Positions 50,754-62,300 of a stretch of 64,000 bases of DNA are shown piece by piece; the stretch's first letter is position 1, and every line of letters begins with the position of its first letter. Location of the stretch: the NCBI GenBank assembly GCA_033764775.1, contig JANRIQ010000012.1, positions 1 to 64,000 of the forward strand. The letters run 5' to 3'. This DNA comes from JAWXCE01 sp033764775. GTDB taxonomy: Bacteria > Pseudomonadota > Alphaproteobacteria > Rhizobiales > Rhodomicrobiaceae. The position numbers were made by a program, and so were the translations under genes. The notes beneath the pieces were generated by a model that made no database searches, was not told the origin of the DNA, and worked only from the letters and a program-made list of their open reading frames with translations.

Positions 50754-51227
50754 TCAGCCCCTGTCGCGCAGAAGACGCGCTCGCGCGCGCTCCCAATCGC
50801 GGCTCTTGACGCTTTCGCGCTTGTCGTGCGCTTTTTTGCCTTTGGCCAGCGCCAGCTCCAGCTTGGCGCGTCCCTGCCCGTTGAAATAGAGCTTGAGGGG
50901 CACGAGCGTCATCCCGTCTCGGCGCACGGCCCCAATGAGCTTGTTGATCTGCCGGCGATGCAAGAGTAGCTTGCGCGGCCGCCGCGTCTCGTGGTTGAGG
51001 CGGTTGGCCTGCGTGTATTCGGGAATGTAAGCGTTGATGAGAAAAATCTCGCCGCCCTTCTCCCCGGCGTAGGACTCGCCGATGTTCGCGCGGCCCATGC
51101 GCAGCGCTTTCACCTCCGAGCCGTCGAGCATCAACCCGGCCTCAAATGTCTCCACAACCTCATAATCGAAGCGGGCGCGCCGGTTGTCCGATACGACCTG
51201 ACGCGGCTCTGCGTCCTTCGCCGCCAT
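50754..51227 (-). CDS. smpB: SsrA-binding protein SmpB
   Basis: A 157-residue protein that works with tmRNA to free stalled ribosomes. The family features are RRARFDYEVVETFEAGLMLDGSEVKALR, GEIFLINAYIPEY, the basic stretch RRPRKLLLHRRQINKL and the lysine-rich C-terminus KGKKAHDKRESVKSRDWERARAR. It abuts the dapA stop, so they are probably transcribed together. Confidence 0.96.
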   Translation of the reverse strand: MAAKDAEPRQVVSDNRRARFDYEVVETFEAGLMLDGSEVKALRMGRANIGESYAGEKGGEIFLINAYIPEYTQANRLNHETRRPRKLLLHRRQINKLIGAVRRDGMTLVPLKLYFNGQGRAKLELALAKGKKAHDKRESVKSRDWERARARLLRDRG

Positions 51228-52118
51228 CTACTCAGCCGCCTCCCGCCGCAACAGACCAGCGTGGGCGAGCGCGGCGTCCACCTTGGCGCGGCTCGCCTCG
51301 GTGAGCGGCGCGAGCGGCAGCCGCACGTCCGAGCGGCACAGGCCCAGACGCTCCGCCGCATATTTCACCGGGGCCGGATTGGTCTCGCAGAACAGCGCGT
51401 CGTGAAGCGGCATCAGCCGATCCTGGATGTCGAGGGCGGCGCGGAAATCGCCGCGCAGGCACGCCTCCTGAAACTGCGCACACAACGCCGGCGCCACATT
51501 GGCCGTGACCCCGATGCAGCCGTGGCCGCCATGGGCCATCACCGCGAGGGCGGTCGCGTCCTCGCCCGAGAGCTGGATGAAATCCGGGCCGCAGGCGGCG
51601 CGCTGCTGGCTTATGCGCGCGATGTTGCTGGTCGCGTCCTTGACGCCCACCACATTCTTGAGCTGCGCCAGCCGCCGCATGGTGTCGACCGAAATATCGA
51701 CCACGCTGCGCGGCGGGATGTTGTAGACGATGATCGGGATGTCGACCGCGTCGTTGATGGCGCGGTAATGGGCATAAAGCCCCTCTTGCGTCGGCTTGTT
51801 GTAGTACGGCGCGACGATGAGCACGGCGTTGGCGCCCGCCGCTTTGGCGTGCCGCGTCATGTCGATGGCTTCGGCGGTGCTGTTCGAGCCGGCGCCGGCG
51901 ATGACGGGGACGCGCCCCGCCGCCTGAGCCACGCACACCTCCACAACGCGGTTGTGCTCGTCATGCGACAGCGTCGGCGACTCGCCCGTGGTCCCCGTCG
52001 GCACCAGCCCGTGCGTGCCGCTCGCGATCTGGAAATCCACAAGCTTGCGGAATGCGGCCTCGTCGAAACCGCCCTCGTGAAAGGGCGTTATGAGCGCCGT
52101 GAACGACCCCTTGAACAT
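51228..52118 (-). CDS. dapA: 4-hydroxy-tetrahydrodipicolinate synthase
   Basis: A 296-residue TIM-barrel aldolase that condenses pyruvate and aspartate semialdehyde in lysine and peptidoglycan precursor synthesis. GTTGE is at 42-46, Tyr132 in VYNIPPRS and the Schiff-base Lys160 in GVKDAT. The ATG at 52118 gives the normal start; the open frame before it is not conserved. dapA-smpB is a common pair in alphaproteobacteria. Confidence 0.96.
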   Translation of the reverse strand: MFKGSFTALITPFHEGGFDEAAFRKLVDFQIASGTHGLVPTGTTGESPTLSHDEHNRVVEVCVAQAAGRVPVIAGAGSNSTAEAIDMTRHAKAAGANAVLIVAPYYNKPTQEGLYAHYRAINDAVDIPIIVYNIPPRSVVDISVDTMRRLAQLKNVVGVKDATSNIARISQQRAACGPDFIQLSGEDATALAVMAHGGHGCIGVTANVAPALCAQFQEACLRGDFRAALDIQDRLMPLHDALFCETNPAPVKYAAERLGLCRSDVRLPLAPLTEASRAKVDAALAHAGLLRREAAE

Positions 52119-52239
52119 TCGTGTTTCCGCCCTGGCGAACGGACGCGGTCGCTCCCGCGCCCCGAAGGCGTCAGTTATGCCCGCAATCGCGGCGAATGCC
52201 AACCGCTTCGCAAAGCTGCGGCGCGGAAAACGTCGCGCG

Positions 52240-53232
52240 TCAGCCGCCGCTGTAGCCGCCGATGATCGGCAGGATCTCGCCGGTGATGTAACTGCCGGTG
52301 ATGGGCGAGGCGAGAAACACATAAGCCGGCGCGATCTCCTCGGGTTGGGCCGCGCGTTTCATGGGCGTGGAGGAGCCGAAGCTTTTCACCTTCTCGGCGG
52401 GCCGGTCGGCCGGATTGAGCGGCGTCCACACGGGGCCGGGCGCGACCACGTTGACGCGGATCCCTTTGGGAACCAGGTGCATCGCGAGGCTGCGCGCGAA
52501 GGCGTGCACGCCGCCCTTCGTCATGGAGTAGTCGAGGAGCTTGTCGTTGCCGAGGATGCCCGTGACGGAACCCGTCATGATGATCGAGCTTTTTGGCCCC
52601 ATATGAGGCACGCATTCCTGCGCCATGTGGAAATAGCCGTAAAGATTGGTTTTCAGCGTCCGGTTGAAGTGCTCTTCGGAGAGGTCGGCGAAATCCTCGA
52701 CATGCTGCTGAAAGGCGGCGTTGTTCACCAGGATGTCGATCTTGCCGAACTCCGCGACGACCTTGGCCACGGCGTCGCGGCAGAAATTGCGATGGCCCAC
52801 ATCGCCAGCGATCGTGACGCAGCGGCGTCCCTCCGCCTCGACGGCCCGCCTCGTCTCCTGCGCATCGTCATGCTCGTTCAGATACAGCACGGCGACATCG
52901 GCGCCTTCGCGCGCGAACAAAACAGCGACCGCGCGCCCAATGCCGGAATCCCCGCCGGTGACGATCGCCGTCATGCCGGCGAGCTTATCGGAGCCTTTGT
53001 AGGCCGGCGCCTCCCACATGGGCTTCAGTTCGAGATCGCTTTCAAGGCCGGGCTTTTGCAAATGCTGTTCGGGAAAGCCGGCGGGGTAAACGCGCTGGCC
53101 CGCCTGCATGGGGCCGCTTTCGCTTTCCTCGCGCGTGGCGGCCTTCGCGTCGGCGTCGGCCTGGATGCGCCGCTCGGATTTAACCACCGCGCTCGTGTGG
53201 TCGATCTCCTTCATCTCGGGGTCTTTGCCCAT
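52240..53232 (-). CDS. Short-chain dehydrogenase/reductase (YghA-like)
   Basis: A 330-residue SDR oxidoreductase. The nucleotide-binding motif is VTGGDSGIGRAVA, the NNAAFQ motif follows, and the catalytic site is the Ser in MTGSVTG with YSMTK. About 80 N-terminal residues ahead of the Rossmann fold, including KPMWEAPAYKGSDKL, are the mark of the subgroup with Escherichia YghA and Bacillus general stress proteins such as YhdF. The substrate is unknown. It diverges from the transglycosylase gene. Confidence 0.88.
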   Translation of the reverse strand: MGKDPEMKEIDHTSAVVKSERRIQADADAKAATREESESGPMQAGQRVYPAGFPEQHLQKPGLESDLELKPMWEAPAYKGSDKLAGMTAIVTGGDSGIGRAVAVLFAREGADVAVLYLNEHDDAQETRRAVEAEGRRCVTIAGDVGHRNFCRDAVAKVVAEFGKIDILVNNAAFQQHVEDFADLSEEHFNRTLKTNLYGYFHMAQECVPHMGPKSSIIMTGSVTGILGNDKLLDYSMTKGGVHAFARSLAMHLVPKGIRVNVVAPGPVWTPLNPADRPAEKVKSFGSSTPMKRAAQPEEIAPAYVFLASPITGSYITGEILPIIGGYSGG

Positions 53233-53415
53233 CGCCGTCGGCCCTCCGGTGGTGAATGCATTCTCTCAAGCGAACGTCCGCGCGCGGCCGCCGTTCCTCG
53301 CCTCCTGCGCGGCGTCTCAGTTCCGCCGGGTTTTTGCCCCAGGAAGAGCGCGAGAACGAAGCGCCGGTTGTGCGTGCTCCTTCGGGAGGGCGGCGGCGGA
53401 CAAGGATCACTGCTT

Positions 53416-55887
<2,472 letters not shown>

Positions 55888-55966
55888 CCGGCCTTGTCTC
55901 CCTCACGCGCCGGTGACACTATGGCGCGGCGATGATCCCACGCCCGCCCCCGCACGACTGTCCGCC

Positions 55967-56875
55967 ATGAGCGCCATGACCGACCAACCCGCCGCAACAG
56001 ACCGCCAGCCCTGGCGCGACATCGTCTACACCGCCCAGGACGGGCTGAGGCTCCACGCCCGCCGCTACGGCCCTGAAGAAAGCCCGTTGCGGCCCGCCCT
56101 CTGCCTGCCCGGCCTGACGCGCAACGGCCGGGACTTTCACAGCCTCGCGATGGCGCTCGCTTCAGGCCCCGACGCGCGCCCGGTCTACTGTCTCGATTAC
56201 CGCGGGCGCGGGCTTTCCGACTACGACCCGAACTGGCGCAACTACTCCCCGTTCATCGAGTTGCTCGACGTGCTCGACTTCATGACCCTCCAGGGCCTGA
56301 AAGGCGCAAGCGTCGTCGGCACCTCTCGCGGCGGCATCATCGCCATGCTGATGGCTGTGATGCGACCCTCCGCCATCGCCGCCGCCGTGCTGAACGACAT
56401 CGGCCCGGTGATCGAGACGGCCGGTCTGGCGCGCATCATGGGCTACGCCGGAAAAATCCCGCTGCCGCGCTCCTGGGAGGAGGCCAGCGCCCTTGTCCGC
56501 GACATGAACAAGCGCTTCTTTCCGCAGATCGACCCGGACGAATGGGCCGAGATCGCACGGCAATGGTTCAACGAAGAGAAAGGCCGCCCCGCCCCCGGCT
56601 ACGACAACAACCTCGCCAAGGCGCTGGAGGAGATCGACGTCTCCAAGCCGATGCCGGAGATGTGGCCGCATTTCCAATCGCTTCAGCGCAAGCCGGTGCT
56701 CGTGCTGCGCGGAGAGAACTCCGACCTCCTCAGCGCCAAAACGGTCGCCGACATGGCCGCCCGGCATCCGCGGCTCGTCGCCGTGACGGTGCGCGGCCAG
56801 GGCCATGCGCCGCTGCTGCGCGACCGCTTCACCCAGCGGGTGATCGCGGATTTTTTGCGTGACGCGGACGCATAG
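55967..56875 (+). CDS. Alpha/beta hydrolase
   Basis: A 302-residue soluble hydrolase. The nucleophile Ser is in VGTSRGG, the oxyanion region in LCLPGLTRNGRDF and the catalytic His in GQGHAPLL. The RGRGLSDYDPNW loop fits lactonase and ester-hydrolase relatives. No signal peptide. The ATG at 55967 is the first in the right region. The substrate is unknown. It lies between the transglycosylase and the ring-cleaving dioxygenase-like gene on the same strand. Confidence 0.85.
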   Translation: MSAMTDQPAATDRQPWRDIVYTAQDGLRLHARRYGPEESPLRPALCLPGLTRNGRDFHSLAMALASGPDARPVYCLDYRGRGLSDYDPNWRNYSPFIELLDVLDFMTLQGLKGASVVGTSRGGIIAMLMAVMRPSAIAAAVLNDIGPVIETAGLARIMGYAGKIPLPRSWEEASALVRDMNKRFFPQIDPDEWAEIARQWFNEEKGRPAPGYDNNLAKALEEIDVSKPMPEMWPHFQSLQRKPVLVLRGENSDLLSAKTVADMAARHPRLVAVTVRGQGHAPLLRDRFTQRVIADFLRDADA

Positions 56876-57024
56876 CAGGCCCCCTCTCGACGCAAAGGTT
56901 TCGCCTTTCGGCCATGTTGCGCGCTTCGCGGCCCGCGCCCATCTGCGCTCAAACGATCGTCGATGACCGGCGACGCCGGCCTTCGATAATCCCCGTCAAC
57001 GCATGTCAACCGGGACGTTTCATC

Positions 57025-57960
57025 ATGACCACCGGCATTCATCACGTGACCGCCATCGCCAGCGACCCGAAACGCAACGTGGACTTCTACACGCGGCTTC
57101 TCGGCCTGCGATTGGTGAAGAAAACCGTCAATTTCGACGACCCCACCACCTATCACCTTTATTATGCGGACGCGGCCGGCTCGCCCGGCAGCGTCATGAC
57201 GTTCTTTCCGCATCCCTTCGCCCGCAAGGGCCGCCATGGGGCGGGCCAGGCGGTGGAGGTCAGCTTCGCAGCGCCCCATGACGCCCTGCCGTTCTGGATC
57301 GACCGGCTCGCTCGCATGGGCGTCGCGCACAGCGCCGCGGAGCGCTTCGGCGAAAAGCTTGTCCGCTTTGAAGACCCGGACGGGCTGCCGCTTGAGATCG
57401 TGGCGGTCGACGGCGTGGCCGGAGCAGGCGAGCCATGGGAGACCGAGGGCGTGACGAAAAGCGAGGCCCTGCGCGGCTTCCACTCCGTCACCCTGTGGGA
57501 GCAAAACCACGAGGCGACCGCGCAGCTCCTCAGCGACCATTTCGGATTCAAGTTTGCGGGGAGCGAGGGCGAGCGCGTGCGGTTTCGAGCCGAGAGCGAG
57601 GGCGTCGGCCGCATCGTCGACATCCGCCGCATGCCCGAGCAGATGCGCGGGAGCCTCGGCGCGGGCGTGAACCATCACATCGCCTTCCGCGCCCGCGACG
57701 ACGACCATCAGGCGGAGATGCGCGAGGCGTTGACGGCTGAGGGCTTTAACGTAACGCCCATGCTCGACCGCAACTATTTCCACTCCGTCTATTTCCGCGA
57801 GCCGGGCGGCGTGCTGTTTGAAATCGCAACCGACCCGCCGGGCTTTGCGGCCGACGAATCGCTCGAAAGCCTGGGGCGCAGCCTGAAGCTGCCGCCGCAA
57901 TACGAGCCGCGCCGCGCCGAGATCGAGGCCGCACTGCCGCCGCTCGGGGATGCGTCATGA
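57025..57960 (+). CDS. Glyoxalase-family ring-cleaving dioxygenase (MhqO-like)
   Basis: A 311-residue protein with two vicinal-oxygen-chelate modules. The first starts GIHHVTAIASDPKRNVDFYTRLLG with the first metal His. The second contains GFHSVTLW near 150, GVNHHIAF and the metal Glu in GGVLFEIATD. Family members such as MhqO (Bacillus) handle quinones and hydroquinones. The stop overlaps the start of the next gene as ATGA, so this is a coupled pair. No leader or signal peptide is present. Confidence 0.85.
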   Translation: MTTGIHHVTAIASDPKRNVDFYTRLLGLRLVKKTVNFDDPTTYHLYYADAAGSPGSVMTFFPHPFARKGRHGAGQAVEVSFAAPHDALPFWIDRLARMGVAHSAAERFGEKLVRFEDPDGLPLEIVAVDGVAGAGEPWETEGVTKSEALRGFHSVTLWEQNHEATAQLLSDHFGFKFAGSEGERVRFRAESEGVGRIVDIRRMPEQMRGSLGAGVNHHIAFRARDDDHQAEMREALTAEGFNVTPMLDRNYFHSVYFREPGGVLFEIATDPPGFAADESLESLGRSLKLPPQYEPRRAEIEAALPPLGDAS

Positions 57961-58583
57961 GCGATCTGGGTTTCATCCACCGCTTTGAGCGCGGCGAGTC
58001 GCCGTGGACGCTCCTGCTGTTGCACGGCACCGGCGGCGACGAGCACGACCTCATCGAACTTGGCCGCGCCGTCGCCCCGGGCTGGAGCCTGCTCAGCCCG
58101 CGCGGCAAGGTTCTGGAGAACGGCGCGCCGCGCTTCTTCCGCCGGCTCGCCGAGGGCGTGTTCGACGAGGCCGACCTGCGGCTGCGGGCGCACGAACTGG
58201 CCGACTTCATCGCCCGCGCCGCAACCGAATACGCGCTCGACCCGGCGAAAATCGTCGCGCTCGGCTACTCCAACGGGGCCAACATCGCCAGCGCGACGCT
58301 GCTTCTGCGGCCTGAGACGCTGCGCGGAGCGGCGCTGCTGCGGCCGATGACGCCGTTCTCCGAGGCGCCGCAGCCGAACCTTGCGGGCAAGTCCGTGCTG
58401 ATCGCCGCGGGGGATGCCGATCCGATTGCTCCGTCCGCGCATGCCGATGGGCTGAAACGCCTGTTTGAGGGCGCGGGCGCCCATGTCCAGGTCACAGTCG
58501 CCTCGGCGTCCCACGGCCTCACGCAAGCGGACGTGGCGACCGTCGCGGCTTGGCTCAAGGCGGTGTCTGCGCGGCGCAGATGA
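57957..58583 (+). CDS. Carboxylesterase/phospholipase-like hydrolase (MhqD-like)
   Basis: A 208-residue hydrolase of the phospholipase/carboxylesterase family. The start has LLLLHGTGGDEHDL, the nucleophile Ser is in GYSNGANIA, and the acid and base are in AGDADPIAP and ASHGLTQAD. It is fused in translation (ATGA) to the ring-cleaving dioxygenase-like gene. The same pairing is known in MhqO-MhqD operons that protect against quinones, so a shared detoxification role is likely. Confidence 0.87.
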   Translation: MSDLGFIHRFERGESPWTLLLLHGTGGDEHDLIELGRAVAPGWSLLSPRGKVLENGAPRFFRRLAEGVFDEADLRLRAHELADFIARAATEYALDPAKIVALGYSNGANIASATLLLRPETLRGAALLRPMTPFSEAPQPNLAGKSVLIAAGDADPIAPSAHADGLKRLFEGAGAHVQVTVASASHGLTQADVATVAAWLKAVSARRR

Positions 58584-58593
58584 GCCTACACCC

Positions 58594-58623
58594 AGCCTGA
58601 TGGTCTTTTCGCGCCATCAGGCT
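58594..58623. terminator. Inverted repeat between convergent genes, possible bidirectional terminator
   Basis: AGCCTGATGG at 58594-58603 pairs perfectly with CCATCAGGCT at 58614-58623 around a ten-base loop. It lies between the convergent esterase and hypothetical genes. The flanks have no T run, so Rho-independent termination is uncertain. Confidence 0.5.
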
Positions 58624-58639
58624 CCAAGCAGGCAAAGCT

Positions 58640-59659
58640 TCACCAAGCCGGCGTGCGTTGTTGTGAAAATCCGGTCGTGACGACGCGGGTCTTAGCTTTC
58701 TTCCCGTCAATGTCGGAGGATACGGTCAACCGCCCAGCGGTTTTTTCAACCCAGCCGTCCGCTGCGTTGAACAGCGTCACACCCTCGTCCTGCATGGTTA
58801 AATTGAAGACCGGATCCGGCTCTCCCGGTTTCTTAAAACTCTGCAAGGCCTTGCCGAGCGGAGAGTCCATAAACTTTTTTCGCATATCGCTTGTATCGAA
58901 CACCGTTTTGAAATGTACGGTCACCCTGCCGGCTTCGAGCTTCACAGGCGTCATTTCGCGCTCGCCCAAAATCTTGGCGCCGCCCTGCATCAACGCGTTG
59001 CCTGGGACTTGGTACTCCACCCTCGCATAAAACTTGTCCGCCCGCCGTTCCCATCGCCCTTTTTGCATATCGAACACCGGGTTCATGGTTGCTTTCCAGA
59101 ACTCGGGCTGCATGTACATCGCCGCTATCAACTCCAGCTTCAGAGCATTGGCTTTAGACTGTTCGCCGACCTTCGCTTTAAGCGCCTCGAAACGAGCCAC
59201 GATCTCACCCCAATTGAAAACCTCTTCGCCGCGAAGATCTTCGTTCAACCGCAGTTCAATATTGGAGAACACGTCAATCAAAAGCTGGCGATTCACCGCG
59301 CTGGGCGTGATGATGCTGTGGCGCATATCGGTGACTTGAAACCGGATGAAGTATTTTTTGCCGCCCGGTTGCGGCGCGCTGGATTTTACCGCGACGACCT
59401 TATATCGCGATGTCATCTCGAATAGGCCGTCGTCGACGCCTTGCTCCTGCATGCGCATGTAGAGGTTGGCGGCGTCGCCCTCGCGCAACTGAAACGATTG
59501 CCGCTCCAATGCGGCCGCGGCGGCGCTGTTGCTCTCAGCCCGGGCCGGCGCCAAGGCAGTCCCAGGGGCCAGGGCTATGACGACGGCGATTGCGAGCAAC
59601 GCCACGCGTTTCGACGTCAGCATCCCTTTGACAAAGCCGTCCAACCCAAGCTTCCTCAT
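58640..59659 (-). CDS. Secreted protein of unknown function
   Basis: A 339-residue precursor with a long signal peptide region (KRVALLAIAVVIALAPGTALAPARA). The mature part is rich in beta strands and charged residues, has no obvious repeats and contains no cysteine that I can see. I recognise no motif. It stands alone, convergent with the esterase, and is followed upstream by the tRNA-Gly gene on the same strand. A periplasmic or outer-membrane role is possible. Confidence 0.7.
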   Translation of the reverse strand: MRKLGLDGFVKGMLTSKRVALLAIAVVIALAPGTALAPARAESNSAAAAALERQSFQLREGDAANLYMRMQEQGVDDGLFEMTSRYKVVAVKSSAPQPGGKKYFIRFQVTDMRHSIITPSAVNRQLLIDVFSNIELRLNEDLRGEEVFNWGEIVARFEALKAKVGEQSKANALKLELIAAMYMQPEFWKATMNPVFDMQKGRWERRADKFYARVEYQVPGNALMQGGAKILGEREMTPVKLEAGRVTVHFKTVFDTSDMRKKFMDSPLGKALQSFKKPGEPDPVFNLTMQDEGVTLFNAADGWVEKTAGRLTVSSDIDGKKAKTRVVTTGFSQQRTPAW

Positions 59660-59772
59660 GCGCCCTCCTTTTGAAAGGCAAGCGCGCCGTTATAAGAGCG
59701 CCCCCATAATAGTTCGTCTGTGACGCCTCGCGGCGATCCAGCGTCCCTCGGCGGAGAGAGGCGGGTGGAAAA

Positions 59773-59846
59773 TGGAGCGGGTGAAGGGAATCGAACCCTC
59801 GTATTCAGCTTGGAAGGCTGCTGCTCTACCATTGAGCTACACCCGC
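59773..59846 (-). tRNA. tRNA-Gly (anticodon UCC)
   Basis: A cloverleaf on the minus strand with acceptor arms GCGGGTG and CACCCGC, a D arm starting GCTC, anticodon loop CTTCCAA (anticodon TCC) and T loop TTCGATT. CCA is encoded at 59773-59775. Confidence 0.95.
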
Positions 59847-60138
59847 GCGCCGGTCAGCCTATCCAAAACCAGCACCCGACACAAAGTTTTTCCGCGCAAG
59901 CGCTTCTTGATCCCCGCGTCTTGCGCAGCGGGCTGCGACGCGCTATCTTTGCAGCATATGCGGAATCACCTGCCGCAAATTTGTCTGGCGCGCGCACATT
60001 TGTCTTGGCGCGCCATCCCGCATGTGTTACTCAAAACCTCCAAAATATCCAAAACACTGACATCTTGTGCATTTTCCGCGCATGCGGATGGTATCGTGGC
60101 CCTTTTGTAGCGCGTGGGCCAATCGCAGTCGGCCGTAG

Positions 60139-60215
60139 AGGAGTGTAGCTCAATCGGCTAGAGCACCGGTCTCCAAAACCGGGGGTTGGGGGTTCGAGTC
60201 CCTCCACTCCTGCCA
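60139..60215 (+). tRNA. tRNA-Trp (anticodon CCA)
   Basis: A cloverleaf with acceptor arms AGGAGTG and CACTCCT, anticodon loop CTCCAAA (anticodon CCA) and T loop TTCGAGT. CCA is encoded at 60213-60215. Its place ahead of secE-nusG is conserved in alphaproteobacteria. The 292 bases upstream hold no gene; they presumably carry its promoter. Confidence 0.96.
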
Positions 60216-60319
60216 GCAAGCGCAATGGTCTTTGTTTTGATACGTGGGGTTAGGCGCGGGCCGGTTCTGTGGGCTCGCGGGGCGCGTTTGGCGCCGGCGC
60301 AGAAAGAAACGAACGATCG

Positions 60320-60511
60320 ATGGCCAATCCGCTAGAGTTTTTTCAACAGGTTCGCGCCGAGGTCGCCAAGGTGGTGTGGCCGACGCGCAATGAGACCGTG
60401 CTGACGACGGTCATGGTTCTCATCATGGCGACGCTCGCCGCCCTGTTCTTCCTGCTTGCGGACCAGGTGTTCATCCTCGCCCGCGACTTCCTGCTCCAGG
60501 TCGGGCGCTAA
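60320..60511 (+). CDS. secE: Preprotein translocase subunit SecE
   Basis: A 63-residue subunit with one membrane helix (VLTTVMVLIMATLAALFFLLAD) after the amphipathic helix and the conserved EVAKVVWPTRNET motif. It clamps SecY in the translocon. The single-helix form is the usual alphaproteobacterial one. The ATG at 60320 follows purine-rich sequence; the longer open frame is not conserved. nusG follows by 24 bases. Confidence 0.96.
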   Translation: MANPLEFFQQVRAEVAKVVWPTRNETVLTTVMVLIMATLAALFFLLADQVFILARDFLLQVGR

Positions 60512-60535
60512 TCTAAAACTCTTGTGAATCTTGCG

Positions 60536-61069
60536 ATGAACAAACGTTGGTACATCGTCCACGCTTACTCGAATTTCGAGAAAAAGGTGGCGGAGGCGAT
60601 TTTGGAGCGCGCCAAGGACGCCGGGCTTGAGTCCCTGTTCGAGCAGGTGCTTGTGCCCATGGAGGAGGTCGTAGAGGTCAAACGCGGCCGCAAGGTCTCG
60701 ACGGAGCGCCGGTTCTTCCCAGGCTATGTGCTCGTCAAGATGGCGATGAACAACGAGGCGTACCACCTCATCAAGAACACGCCGAAGGTGACGGGATTTT
60801 TGGGGGCCGACAACAAGCCGTCGCCAATTTCTGACGCGGAGGCCGCCCGCATCTTGAACCAGGTGAAGGACGGGGTCGAACGGCCGAAACCCACCATCAC
60901 CTTCGAGATCGGCGAACAGGTGCGCGTCGCGGATGGACCGTTTGCGTCGTTCAACGGCCATGTGGAGGAAGTGGACGAGGTGCGCGCTCGTCTGAAGGTG
61001 GCGGTGTCGATTTTCGGCCGGCCGACCCCTGTGGAATTGGAATACGCGCAAGTTGAGAAGGTGGCGTAG
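60536..61069 (+). CDS. nusG: Transcription termination/antitermination factor NusG
   Basis: A 177-residue factor that binds RNA polymerase and, in known systems, Rho or S10. The N-terminal domain has RWYIVHAYSNFEKKVAE and RRFFPGYVLVKM. The C-terminal KOW domain has GEQVRVADGPFASFNGHVEEVD. Starts at a GTG at 60524 or the ATG at 60536 are possible; I prefer the ATG, which matches the family. It is co-transcribed with secE. Confidence 0.96.
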   Translation: MNKRWYIVHAYSNFEKKVAEAILERAKDAGLESLFEQVLVPMEEVVEVKRGRKVSTERRFFPGYVLVKMAMNNEAYHLIKNTPKVTGFLGADNKPSPISDAEAARILNQVKDGVERPKPTITFEIGEQVRVADGPFASFNGHVEEVDEVRARLKVAVSIFGRPTPVELEYAQVEKVA

Positions 61070-61076
61070 CAGGTTT

Positions 61077-61124
61077 GTGGGAGGCGGGCCGGGTCAGCCA
61101 TAGCCCGGGGAGCCGCCGCACCAC
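61077..61124 (+). promoter_or_regulatory. Hairpin in the rplK leader, candidate L1 autoregulation site
   Basis: GTGG (61077-61080) pairs with CCAC (61121-61124), then GGCGG with CCGCC and CCGGG with CCCGG, separated by small internal loops. Ribosomal protein L1 is known to bind such a broken helix in its own mRNA leader and repress L11 and L1 synthesis. The structure lies between nusG and rplK, with the L1 gene next to last in the pair. Confidence 0.6.
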
Positions 61125-61167
61125 ATCCCCTTCATGAACCAGACGATCTGGAAAGGGACAGCATTAA

Positions 61168-61599
61168 ATGGCGAAGAAGATTATGGGCTATATCAAGCTC
61201 CAGGTGCCCGCTGGCAAGGCGAACCCCTCGCCCCCCATCGGCCCGGCGCTCGGCCAACGCGGCTTGAACATCATGCAGTTCTGCAAGGATTTCAACGCGC
61301 AAACGAAGGACATGGAGCCGGAGATGCCGATCCCGGTCGTCATCACCTATTACCAGGACAAATCCTTCACGGTGTCGATGAAGACCCCGCCCGCCTCCTA
61401 TTTCCTGAAAAAGGCGGCCACGGTGAAAAGCGGCTCGAAAGAGCCCGGCAAAGCCGCGCCCGTAGGCACGGTGACCATGGCGCAGGTGCGCGAGATCGCC
61501 CAGGCCAAGATGAAGGATTTGAACGCGAACGATCTCGATCAGGCGACGAAGATCATCGCCGGCTCCGCCCGCTCCATGGGCCTTCAGGTGCAGGAGTAA
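61168..61599 (+). CDS. rplK: 50S ribosomal protein L11
   Basis: A 143-residue ribosomal protein starting MAKKIMGYIKLQVPAGKANPSPPIGPALGQRGLNIM, the L11 signature, with the C-terminal rRNA-binding domain ending GSARSMGLQV. It forms the GTPase-associated centre with L10 and L12, encoded just downstream. It is five bases from rplA. Confidence 0.98.
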   Translation: MAKKIMGYIKLQVPAGKANPSPPIGPALGQRGLNIMQFCKDFNAQTKDMEPEMPIPVVITYYQDKSFTVSMKTPPASYFLKKAATVKSGSKEPGKAAPVGTVTMAQVREIAQAKMKDLNANDLDQATKIIAGSARSMGLQVQE

Positions 61600-61604
61600 C
61601 AGCG

Positions 61605-62300
61605 ATGGCTCACACAGGCAAACGCATGAAGGCCGCCGAGAAGGGCGTGTCCCCGGAGAAGCTCTACAATCTTGCCGACGCCGTGAAAATGGTGAAGGAG
61701 CGCGCGACGGCGAAGTTCGACGAGACCATCGAGATCGCGATGAACCTGGGCGTCGATCCGCGGCACGCCGATCAGATGGTGCGCGGGGTGTGCCAGCTGC
61801 CGCACGGCACGGGGCGCACCGCGCGCGTCGCGGTGTTCGCGCGGGGCGACAAGGCCGAGGCCGCACGCAAGGCCGGCGCCGACATCGTGGGCGCGGAGGA
61901 TCTGGCGGATGAAATCCAAAAGGGCGTGATCAATTTCGACAAATGCATCGCCACGCCCGACATGATGCCGCTCGTCGGCCGTCTCGGCAAGGTGCTTGGC
62001 CCGCGCGGTCTGATGCCAAACCCGAAGGTCGGAACGGTGACGAACGACGTGGCCGAGGCCATCCGCGGCGCCAAGGGCGGCTCGGTCGAGTTCCGCGTCG
62101 AGAAAGCGGGCATTTTGCACGCCGGCGTCGGCAAAGCGAGCTTCAGCGAGGAGGCGCTGCGCGAGAACGTCAAGGCGTTCGCCGACGCGGTGAACCGATC
62201 GAAGCCGAGCGGCGCCAAAGGCACGTATGTGAAGCGCGTGGCTTTGTCGTCGACCATGGGGCCCGGCGTCAAGATCGAGCCGTCGAGCCTGACGGCCTAG
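61605..62300 (+). CDS. rplA: 50S ribosomal protein L1
   Basis: A 231-residue protein of the L1 stalk. Motifs include FDETIEIAMNLGVDPRHADQMVRG and the LGKVLGPRGLMPNPKVGTV signature. The ATG at 61605 follows AGGAG just after the rplK stop. L1 probably also represses its own operon through the hairpin at 61077-61124. Confidence 0.98.
   Translation: MAHTGKRMKAAEKGVSPEKLYNLADAVKMVKERATAKFDETIEIAMNLGVDPRHADQMVRGVCQLPHGTGRTARVAVFARGDKAEAARKAGADIVGAEDLADEIQKGVINFDKCIATPDMMPLVGRLGKVLGPRGLMPNPKVGTVTNDVAEAIRGAKGGSVEFRVEKAGILHAGVGKASFSEEALRENVKAFADAVNRSKPSGAKGTYVKRVALSSTMGPGVKIEPSSLTA

Noticed and set aside
52090..53415. The long upstream extension of the lytic transglycosylase frame
   Set aside because: It runs antisense through dapA and the SDR gene. 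The real protein starts at the hydrophobic anchor near 53416.
59847..60138. Small frames in the gap before tRNA-Trp
   Set aside because: They overlap tRNA genes or lack ribosome sites and protein-like composition. The gap is best read as promoter and spacer.
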